From the NCBI RefSeq assembly GCF_963677305.1, contig NZ_OY781925.1:867501-931500 (forward strand): a stretch of DNA of 64,000 nucleotides. The letters are read 5' to 3'. Position 1 is the first letter of the stretch. Each line of letters starts with the position of its first letter. The stretch is from an uncultured Holophaga sp. GTDB lineage: Bacteria > Acidobacteriota > Holophagae > Holophagales > Holophagaceae. Under the pieces are notes generated by a model that did not search any database, was not told the DNA's origin, and worked only from the letters and a program-made list of their open reading frames with translations. A program made the position numbers and the translations under genes. Shown here in pieces: positions 37,106 to 43,804 of the stretch.

Positions 37106-37146
37106 CGCTTTCCTTCCATCAGCTTGGCCCGGTCAGCCAAGGCACA

Positions 37147-37154
37147 TTATCGGC
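37147..37154 (-). promoter_or_regulatory. Sigma-28 (FliA)-like -10 element for fliL
   Basis: GCCGATAA on the minus strand is an exact match to the flagellar sigma-factor -10 consensus and is well placed for fliL. No convincing TAAA -35 lies 11-16 bases upstream, so the call is tentative. Confidence 0.45.
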
Positions 37155-37280
37155 CAGTCCGGGGGGAGGCATGAGTGGGATCCCTCCCGGGCCCCTTGGG
37201 AACTGGCTGGAACAGTGTCCCATTTGGGGAGTCTATCGTCCCCCGGCTGTGGTGGTGGTGAAGAAGCCTTCCCTGGAAGA

Positions 37281-37306
37281 GAAACAGCCCGCCGAAGCGG
37301 GCTGTC
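37281..37306 (-). terminator. Intrinsic terminator of the HU gene
   Basis: ACAGCCCGC, loop TTCG (minus strand), GCGGGCTGT followed by TTCTCTT, 19 bases after the stop. Confidence 0.9.
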
Positions 37307-37324
37307 GAGGAGAAGAAGGGGGAA

Positions 37325-37621
37325 CTACTTCTTCTTGCCCTTCTTGGCGCCGTTGACATCGTCGGCCAGCTTCTTGCCGGGCTTGAACTTGGCGACCTTC
37401 TTGGCGGCGATCTTGATCTTCGCGCCGTCACGGGGGTTGCGGCCGGTGCGGGCACCGCGGGCGGCCACGGAGAAGGTGCCGAAGCCGACGAGGGTCACCT
37501 TGTCCCCGGCGCGGAGGGCGGCGGAGATGCTGGAGACGAAGGTGTCCAGGGCCACAGCGGCCTTGGACTTGTTGATCTCGGCCTTCTCGGCGATGGCAGC
37601 GATCAGTTCAGCCTTGTTCAT
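37325..37621 (-). CDS. HU-family nucleoid DNA-binding protein
   Basis: 98 residues. It starts MNKAELIAAIAEKAEINKSK and carries the HU arm and signature VTLVGFGTFSVAARGARTGRNP. A Lys-rich tail (VNGAKKGKKK) extends it slightly beyond 90-residue HU, giving extra basic charge. It bends and compacts DNA as a dimer. It is monocistronic, with its own terminator and a likely sigma-70 promoter. Confidence 0.95.
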   Translation of the reverse strand: MNKAELIAAIAEKAEINKSKAAVALDTFVSSISAALRAGDKVTLVGFGTFSVAARGARTGRNPRDGAKIKIAAKKVAKFKPGKKLADDVNGAKKGKKK

Positions 37622-37999
37622 GAAAACCTCCAGAAATGGGGGGGTGCCCCAGTTAGAAAATACAGTCAGTTCCGGCCCTTGCCGGGCTTGTCATTACGGG
37701 CTCTCAAGGGGGATCAGCGCCTGAAACCTCGATGGATTCTAGGTGTTCACTAAACTAGGAGCAGGTTAGGCCTGAGTTCTTTTTGCGTCAAGGAGTTTTC
37801 GGAAAAAAAGAGCGTTGAATCCCGTCATTGCGTCATCGAGGGCGAGGGATTGTCGCGGGATGCAAGTCTTTTCTCGGTTGTAATGTGTGCAAACAATGTG
37901 GATGCAGGTGTGGTGCTGCTTGGCGGATGCCGCATGGGCCCAGAGCCCCTCTCGATGGCGATCCCGCGCCCGAAAGGTGCTTCCTGGCAGAATGGGGGG
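37622..37999. other. Intergenic region between HU and truA
   Basis: No gene is supported in this 378-base divergent gap. The HU promoter and its 135-base leader occupy the left part. The part near truA has a few repeated GATG/GCAGG words but nothing I can name. Open frames running into truA from upstream lack coding character. Confidence 0.5.
37763..37791 (-). promoter_or_regulatory. Sigma-70 promoter of the HU gene (candidate)
   Basis: Minus strand TTGACG (37791-37786), 17-base spacer, TAACCT (37768-37763). Transcription would start near 37756. Confidence 0.4.
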
Positions 38000-38800
38000 A
38001 TGATCGGCCTCTACTACCTGCGTGTCTCCTACGACGGATCCGCCTTCCATGGCTGGCAGATCCAGACCACGGCCCGATCCGTCCAGCGGGTTCTCTGGGA
38101 TGCCCTCCGGGCCCTGGATCCCCAGGCCTCCATGCCCCAGGGGACCGGCCGGACGGATGCCGGTGTGCATGCCCGGGCCCAGGGGGTCCTGATCACGACT
38201 CCCCGGGCCTGGGACCCCTATCGGCTGCTGGCGGCGCTGAACGCCCACATGCCCGGGGATGTCCGGGTCATGGAGGTGCAGGAGGCTCCCGAGGGTTTCT
38301 TCCCCCGCCAGCATGCTGAGGCCAAACGCTACACCTACCGTCTCAACGAAGGGCCCGCCGAGGATCCCTTGGAGCGTCACCTCCGTTGGCACATCCATCG
38401 GGCCTCGCCCCTGGACCGGGGGGCCATGGCCCGGGCGGCGGCCCAGCTGGTCGGGGAACACGACTTCAGCAGCTTCAGGCATCGGGACTGCGTGGCTGCC
38501 ACACCCGTCCGCCAGGTCCACCGGGTGGAGCTGGTCGAGCGGGGGAGCCAGCTTGATCTGATCTTCGAGGGCAACCGTTTTCTCATGCACCAGGTCCGGA
38601 TCATGGCCGGGACCCTGGTGGAGGTGGGATTGGGCCGCCTGGGCCCCGATGCGATCCCTGGGATCCTGGAGGCCCGCGACCGGTCCAGGGCCGGTCAGAC
38701 GGCTCCCCCCCACGGACTGTGTCTGGAGAAGGTCTGGTACCGGTCCTGCTGGGGGATCGGCGAGGTCTATGTCCCGCCGTCCTGGGCCAGGGAGGTCTGA
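38000..38800 (+). CDS. truA: tRNA pseudouridine(38-40) synthase
   Basis: 266 residues. YYLRVSYDGSAFHGWQ at the N-terminus, GTGRTDAGVHARAQ with the catalytic Asp (about residue 53), RYTYRL, EHDFSSFRHRDC and FLMHQVRIMAGTLVEVG are all TruA signatures. It isomerises U38-U40 in the anticodon stem. ATG 38000 lies behind a GGGGGG Shine-Dalgarno. It converges on the next gene with a five-base gap. Confidence 0.95.
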   Translation: MIGLYYLRVSYDGSAFHGWQIQTTARSVQRVLWDALRALDPQASMPQGTGRTDAGVHARAQGVLITTPRAWDPYRLLAALNAHMPGDVRVMEVQEAPEGFFPRQHAEAKRYTYRLNEGPAEDPLERHLRWHIHRASPLDRGAMARAAAQLVGEHDFSSFRHRDCVAATPVRQVHRVELVERGSQLDLIFEGNRFLMHQVRIMAGTLVEVGLGRLGPDAIPGILEARDRSRAGQTAPPHGLCLEKVWYRSCWGIGEVYVPPSWAREV

Positions 38801-38805
38801 GGGCC

Positions 38806-39378
38806 TCAGACCGCTTCCGGGTCCTCGGTAGCCTGCTCCGACTCGCGCTTGACCAGGATGGCCGGGGAGGAGATGGGGAGGCTGGTGAAGCCGTTCCAGA
38901 CGTAGCGGGTGCCACGCTTCTGGCCCTGCTTGATGATCAGGCCCTCCTCTTCCAGCTCGCCGAAGAGGCGGCGGAGGAGGCCTGGGGCACCCTCCGCATC
39001 CTTGAGTCCGAGGAGATCCTGGGCCTGGAAGCTGGAGAGATATCCGTTCTCTTCCAGGGCAGCCACCAGTTTGGGCTTGAGGTCCTGGGGGTCGGGCTTG
39101 GTGAGTCGTTTGACCTGCAGCTCGGGCAGGGAGGGGAGGGGGTATTCGATGGGGGGATGGAAGGGAGGCGGCTCAACCGCGGGGATGGCTGTAGGGGCTT
39201 CTTCAGTCTCCACCAGGAGGCCGCCGTCCAGAAGAATGTCCGCTTCTTCGCGCTTGTACATGATGATAGTGGAGCTGGCGGGGATCCCCTCCGCATGCAG
39301 CGCCTCGAAAACACGGTCCCCGATCCGCTTCTTCTGCTCGCTTGTCAGTCTGGGGGCGTGAATAATGACCAAGGCCAT
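38806..39378 (-). CDS. Tautomerase-like domain fused to winged-helix-like domain, function unknown
   Basis: 190 residues. The first 55 (ALVIIHAPRLTSEQKKRIGD ... STIIMYKREEADILLDGG) resemble the beta-alpha-beta unit of 4-oxalocrotonate tautomerases, but the residue after Met is Ala, not the catalytic Pro. A proline-rich linker (AVEPPPFHPPIEYPLPSLPE) leads to a helical domain (about 95-170) with LRRLFGELEEEGLIIKQGQ, similar to a winged helix. The C-terminus is Glu-rich. A regulatory or scaffold role is plausible. It is divergent from the Fur-family gene. Confidence 0.55.
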   Translation of the reverse strand: MALVIIHAPRLTSEQKKRIGDRVFEALHAEGIPASSTIIMYKREEADILLDGGLLVETEEAPTAIPAVEPPPFHPPIEYPLPSLPELQVKRLTKPDPQDLKPKLVAALEENGYLSSFQAQDLLGLKDAEGAPGLLRRLFGELEEEGLIIKQGQKRGTRYVWNGFTSLPISSPAILVKRESEQATEDPEAV

Positions 39379-39425
39379 GGGTACTCCTGATGCTCAACAA
39401 TCATTAGTATAGAATCCGCGGGTGT

Positions 39426-39437
39426 TGATTTTAATCA
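39426..39437. promoter_or_regulatory. Possible operator in the fur-family promoter
   Basis: TGATT, two bases, AATCA forms a short inverted repeat in an AT-rich 95-base divergent promoter region. Fur-family proteins bind AT-rich inverted repeats, so autoregulation is possible. Confidence 0.3.
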
Positions 39438-39473
39438 CTTTGCTGTAAACAAATTGATGTGCCGGAGGGCTTG

Positions 39474-39980
39474 ATGGGAACCACCAGCAGCAGGGAGGCC
39501 GCCGCCCGCCCCATGGAGGAGGTCCGTTTCGAGATGTTCCTGCGGGAGCGGAAGCTCAAACTCACCGGCGAACGCATGGCCATCCTGGCTGCGGCTTTCC
39601 GGGAGGACACCCACTTCGATGCAGAGAGCCTCCATGCGGACTTGAAGGGAAAGGGCTCGCAGATCAGCAGGGCCACGGTCTACCGGACCCTGGATCTGCT
39701 CGTGCAGTGCGGACTGGTCCGCAAGCAGAGCCTGGGGGCCAATCACGCCAGCTATGAGGCTGCCCGGGATGAGCACCACGATCACCTGGTCTGCATCCAG
39801 TGCGGCAAGGTCCTCGAGTTCTACCGGCCCGACCTGGAACTCCTTCAGGAGAGCATCTGCCAGGAGCGGGACTTCCACCCCTTCCATCACAGTCTCCAGA
39901 TCTTCGGCCTCTGCTCCAGGTGCAAGGGCGGGGTCAGCGACCGGGACATCCAGGGACGGGTGGCCCACCTGCATACCTAG
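39474..39980 (+). CDS. Fur-family metal/peroxide-responsive repressor
   Basis: 168 residues. The N-terminal winged helix includes LTGERMAILAAAF and ISRATVYRTLDLLVQCGLV. The dimerisation domain holds DEHHDHLVCIQCGK with the metal-site histidines and first CxxC, and CSRC near residue 150 as the second structural-zinc pair. It could be Fur, PerR or Zur. ATG 39474 has GGAGG five bases away; an upstream GTG is less likely. It is followed nine bases later by the deaminase gene. Confidence 0.9.
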   Translation: MGTTSSREAAARPMEEVRFEMFLRERKLKLTGERMAILAAAFREDTHFDAESLHADLKGKGSQISRATVYRTLDLLVQCGLVRKQSLGANHASYEAARDEHHDHLVCIQCGKVLEFYRPDLELLQESICQERDFHPFHHSLQIFGLCSRCKGGVSDRDIQGRVAHLHT

Positions 39981-39989
39981 AGGGTTCCC

Positions 39990-41057
39990 ATGAGCGCGCT
40001 CTGCATCCAGGACATCACCCGCCTTCCCAAAACGGATCTCCATGTCCACCTGGACGGAAGCCTCCGGCTGGAGACCATCCTGGATCTGGCCCAGGTCCAG
40101 GGGGTGAAGCTGCCTGCCGGAGATCCGGAGCGGCTCCTGCCCTTTGTGCAGGTGGGGGACAACTGCAAGTCCCTGGTGGAATACCTCAAGGCCTTCGATG
40201 TCACGCTCTCGGTCATGCAGACCTACGAGAGTCTGGTGCGCACCGCCTATGAGCTGGGGGAGGATGCGGCTCGGGAGAACGTCCGTTACATGGAGGTCCG
40301 CTACAGCCCCATCCTGCACCAGCAGAAGGGGCTCACGCTCCACGCCATCGTCCAGGCGGTCCTGGAGGGGCTTGCGCTAGCCGAGCGGGACCACGGCATC
40401 CGCACGGGGGTGATCCTCTGCGGCATGCGGCACATCAGCCCCGAGATCAGCCTCAAACTGGCGGACCTGACGGTGGCCTTCAAGAACAAGGGGGTGGTGG
40501 GCTTCGACTTGGCCGGGGCCGAGGAGGACTTCCCCGCCAAGAAACACAGGGACGCCTTTGGCCGGGTGCTGGCCAACAACATCAACTGCACGCTCCATGC
40601 CGGTGAGGCCTATGGACCCGAGAGCATCCACCAGGCTATCCACCTCTGTGGCGCCCATCGCATCGGCCACGGGGTCCGCCTCATTGAGGATGGGGACCTG
40701 CTCAACTACGTCAACGACCACCGGATCCCCCTGGAGTGCTGCCCCAGCAGTAATGTCCAGACCCGGGCCGTCCGGCGTCTGGCGGACCATCCCCTGCGCC
40801 TCTTCTTCGACCTGGGGCTCCGGGTCACCGTCAACACTGACAATCGTCTGGTGACTGGGACCTCGGTCAGCCGGGAACTGCTGGCCATCCACGAGGAGCT
40901 GGGTTTCAGCCTCGAGGAGCTCAAGGAGATCATCCTCATGGGCTTCAAGAGCGCCTTCCTGCCCTATGCCATCAAGCGGGCCCTGCTGGCGGATGTGGTG
41001 AGCGAGCTGAAGTCCTTTCAGCCTGGGAGCCTGGAGAGCAAGCGCGAGCAGTTGTAG
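39990..41057 (+). CDS. add: Adenosine-deaminase-family enzyme
   Basis: 355 residues, metal-dependent amidohydrolase TIM barrel. Zinc ligands HVHLDGSL (HxH), catalytic HAGEAYGPESI, HRIGHG, SSNVQT and NTDNRLVTG are all in place, as in adenosine deaminases. It should convert adenosine to inosine in purine salvage. A close relative deaminates 6-aminofutalosine in menaquinone synthesis, and this cannot be excluded from sequence alone. ATG 39990 has AGAGGG upstream. Confidence 0.88.
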   Translation: MSALCIQDITRLPKTDLHVHLDGSLRLETILDLAQVQGVKLPAGDPERLLPFVQVGDNCKSLVEYLKAFDVTLSVMQTYESLVRTAYELGEDAARENVRYMEVRYSPILHQQKGLTLHAIVQAVLEGLALAERDHGIRTGVILCGMRHISPEISLKLADLTVAFKNKGVVGFDLAGAEEDFPAKKHRDAFGRVLANNINCTLHAGEAYGPESIHQAIHLCGAHRIGHGVRLIEDGDLLNYVNDHRIPLECCPSSNVQTRAVRRLADHPLRLFFDLGLRVTVNTDNRLVTGTSVSRELLAIHEELGFSLEELKEIILMGFKSAFLPYAIKRALLADVVSELKSFQPGSLESKREQL

Positions 41058-41080
41058 GACGGATCGGCGATCATGGAGGG

Positions 41081-42088
41081 ATGACGAAGTCCCCGATTGA
41101 TCCCTTTGCCGAGCTCCTCCTCCGGGGGGAGCGCACTCTCCTGACGGCCCATGAGAACCCCGACCCTGATGCGGTGGGGGCCCTCCTGGGGCTGGACCAT
41201 CTCCTCCGCCACCTGGGCAGGGAGCCCCGGATTGTGGTGAGCCCGACCCTGCCCGAGTCCCTGCGTTTTCTGGACCCCGAGGGGCGGATCGAGTCCTTTG
41301 ATCCCGGGGGGCTCCATCAGGATCTGGCGGCCTGGCCCGACACCTGGGTGCTGGTGGATGCCTCCGAGGTCCAGCGTCTGGGAGGGCTGGAGGCGGCCTT
41401 CCGGGTCTCCCCGGCCCGGAAGCTCTGCCTCGACCATCACCTCCAGGAGGATCCCCAGGGCTTCGACTATGCCCATATCGATTCCGCGGCGGGGGCGAGC
41501 TGCGAGCTGGTGACCCTCTTGGCCGTGCCCCGCATGGCCATCCCCCCGGAGATGGCCCGGGCCCTCTGGGCTGGCCTGATGGACGATACCGGGAGCTTCC
41601 GCTTCTCCAGCACCTCGGCCCGGGGTCTCCGCTGTGCGGCGGACCTGGTGGAGGCCGGCGCCCGACCGGACGAGGTCTACCAGGCGCTCTACCACCAGGG
41701 TCGTCCCCAGCGCATGAAGCTCTTTGGACGGGCTTTCGCGGCCATGCGGTTCCTGGATGGCGGGCGCTACGCCGCCATGCTGGTGACCCAGGCTGACCTC
41801 GCCGCCTGTGGGGCCGTCAAGGACGACCTGGAGGGATTGATCAACCGGCCCCTTGAGATCAAGGGGGTGGAGGTCTCCTGCCTCCTCCAGGAGCTGGGCG
41901 ATGGCCAGGTCAAGGTCGGGCTCCGCTCCCGGGGGCAGGTGGATGTCAATGCCGTCTGCCGGCTCCTCGGCGGAGGCGGGCACAGGCTGGCTTCCGGCGC
42001 CAAGGTGGACGGACCGGGCAAAGAGGCCCAAAATAGGGTGGATCAGCTGGTGCTGTCCCAGATGGCCCGGGACCTCCCCATCCGCTGA
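41081..42088 (+). CDS. DHH/DHHA1 phosphoesterase (NrnA-like oligoribonuclease / pAp phosphatase)
   Basis: 335 residues. The DHH domain shows AHENPDPDAVGALLGL (metal ligands), VDASEVQRLG, LDHHLQ and GLMDDTGSFRFSSTS. The DHHA1 substrate domain ends with GGGGHRLASGAKV. It degrades nanoRNAs and probably pAp or cyclic dinucleotide products. It is encoded between the deaminase and ribA genes on the same strand. Confidence 0.88.
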   Translation: MTKSPIDPFAELLLRGERTLLTAHENPDPDAVGALLGLDHLLRHLGREPRIVVSPTLPESLRFLDPEGRIESFDPGGLHQDLAAWPDTWVLVDASEVQRLGGLEAAFRVSPARKLCLDHHLQEDPQGFDYAHIDSAAGASCELVTLLAVPRMAIPPEMARALWAGLMDDTGSFRFSSTSARGLRCAADLVEAGARPDEVYQALYHQGRPQRMKLFGRAFAAMRFLDGGRYAAMLVTQADLAACGAVKDDLEGLINRPLEIKGVEVSCLLQELGDGQVKVGLRSRGQVDVNAVCRLLGGGGHRLASGAKVDGPGKEAQNRVDQLVLSQMARDLPIR

Positions 42089-42188
42089 AGTCCGGTGCCC
42101 CCGGAGCCTGCTTCCCTGAAGGTCGGCTCCCGTCCCTCAAACCCAGTTGTCATATCCTATGACCACATCACCTCGGCGGAACCCATCC

Positions 42189-42875
42189 ATGTCCTCCAGA
42201 GACAGAAGCACCGCCCCCAAGCTGCCCCCGGATCCGGACTCGCCTCTGGAGCTGGTGACGCGCTTCGAGACGGAGGCTGTCCCCTTCGTGGCCAAGGCGA
42301 ATATCCCCTCCATGTTCGGGAACTTCACGGTTTATGGCTTCCTGGAGAAGCTCACGGGCAAGGAACACATCGCCATCGTGGCCGGTGAGATCGATGCCCG
42401 AAAGCGGATCCCGGTGAGGATCCACAGCGAGTGCTGGACCGGGGATGTCATGGGCAGCCTTCGCTGCGACTGCCGGGCCCAGTTCGAGGGGGCCCTGCGC
42501 TACATCGCTGAGCACGGGGGCATCGTCCTCTACATGCGCCAGGAGGGCCGGGGCATCGGTCTGCTCAACAAGCTCAAGGCCTATGCCCTCCAGGAGAAGG
42601 GGCACGACACCGTGGAGGCCAATCACCTCCTGGGCTTTGAGGACGACCTCCGCTCCTATGGTGCAGCCGTGGAGATGCTCCGTTTCTTCGGCATCACCAA
42701 GGTGAAGCTGCTCACCAACAACCCCCGCAAGATCCAGTCTCTGGAAGATGCGGGGATCTACGTCCAGCGCGAGTCCCACCAATTGGGCTCCAACCCCCAC
42801 AACCTCTTCTACCTCAAGACCAAGGCCGAGAAGTCCGGCCACATGCTGGACTTCCAGGAGGAGCCGGAGCTGTAG
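42189..42875 (+). CDS. ribA: GTP cyclohydrolase II
   Basis: 228 residues from ATG 42189; in-frame ATG 42159 is an alternative with no better RBS. Zinc ligands SECWTGDVMGSLRCDC, YMRQEGRGIGL and NNPRKIQSL are diagnostic. It opens the imidazole ring of GTP in the first step of riboflavin synthesis. It is a stand-alone RibA without the RibB domain. The C-terminal part (KTKAEKSGHMLDF) fits bacterial RibA. Confidence 0.93.
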   Translation: MSSRDRSTAPKLPPDPDSPLELVTRFETEAVPFVAKANIPSMFGNFTVYGFLEKLTGKEHIAIVAGEIDARKRIPVRIHSECWTGDVMGSLRCDCRAQFEGALRYIAEHGGIVLYMRQEGRGIGLLNKLKAYALQEKGHDTVEANHLLGFEDDLRSYGAAVEMLRFFGITKVKLLTNNPRKIQSLEDAGIYVQRESHQLGSNPHNLFYLKTKAEKSGHMLDFQEEPEL

Positions 42876-42877
42876 GG

Positions 42878-43804
42878 CTACTGGTAGTCCACGCTCACGG
42901 TGAAGATGCCCGTGTAGTTGCCTGGCTTTTGCTCCGGACCGATCCGTACGCTGGCACCGACTCCGAAGTCCAGGCCGCCAGTGGGTGTGGTGCCCCGGGC
43001 GGGGATGCTGCAGGTGAAATCCCGGACTTCGAGGCTTCCCCCATTCCCTGAGCAGATCACGGATCTGGGCAGGTTGATGGTGAAAGGGACCCCGGGGTAA
43101 TCCCCCAAGTGGAAGGTCGCGGGATGGGCTGGGCCGCGCATGAGGACAGGGCCGCCCGGAGTGCTGCGCACCCCCCCTGTGGCGAGCACTTCCAGGGCCC
43201 CTCCGCTGGTGCCGGGGAGGAGGCTGCCGAACTGGAGGGAAGCGGTGTTCCTGAGGTGGAGTGTTCCACGGAGCACGAGTTTGACGGGGATCGCCAGGCG
43301 GAGGAGGTTCTTGCCTGTCTCCACCACAAGCCAGACCTGGCCCTGGTAGGTGCCTGGCTTGGCGCCGGCGGGCGCATCGACCCGGGCCCCGAATCTTACT
43401 TCCGCAGAACCGTCTCCGCCAAACACGGCAGCAGAGCCGCTTGGCGCAAGGCTGAAGTCTGTGAGTCTCAGGGGAGGGCCCCCAGGGCCTCCCATGGCGA
43501 GGGTGGTGGGCTCGATCCGGGCCGTGAACCGGGTTCCTGCGGCCCCTCCGATCACTCTGGCTCTGGCCTCATGGCAGGCGCTCAGCCGGGTCATGGGGCG
43601 CAGGTTTGTCCCATGGGGGATGATGGCGCCCTGCTCGGTGAGGGTCAGGGTGCCGCCTTCAGGCTCCACCAGGAGGTTGCCGAACTGGAGTGGTTGGATC
43701 AGCTGGATGAATCCCTCAAAAGATCGGCTGGGCGTCGAAGCCTGCAGAGGTGCAGCAAGCACCGCCAGGGCGGTGAGGGACATTGCGGAACGTTGATGGC
43801 TCAT
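42878..43804 (-). CDS. Pilus tip/minor subunit with two DUF4402-like domains
   Basis: 308 residues with signal peptide (MSHQRSAMSLTALAVLAAPL). Two similar beta-sandwich repeats are seen: about 28-160 (FGNLLVEPEGGTLTLTEQG ... GTYQGQVWLVVE) and 165-308 (LQFGSLLPGTSGG ... PGNYTGIFTVSVDYQ). Both follow the DUF4402 pattern of 'FG...GTL' near the start and 'G.Y.G.F.V.V' at the end. Last gene of the operon; its ATGA overlap with the usher gene fixes the start. By position it is the counterpart of a tip adhesin (as CooD in CS1 pili). The double domain is unusual. Confidence 0.7.
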   Translation of the reverse strand: MSHQRSAMSLTALAVLAAPLQASTPSRSFEGFIQLIQPLQFGNLLVEPEGGTLTLTEQGAIIPHGTNLRPMTRLSACHEARARVIGGAAGTRFTARIEPTTLAMGGPGGPPLRLTDFSLAPSGSAAVFGGDGSAEVRFGARVDAPAGAKPGTYQGQVWLVVETGKNLLRLAIPVKLVLRGTLHLRNTASLQFGSLLPGTSGGALEVLATGGVRSTPGGPVLMRGPAHPATFHLGDYPGVPFTINLPRSVICSGNGGSLEVRDFTCSIPARGTTPTGGLDFGVGASVRIGPEQKPGNYTGIFTVSVDYQ

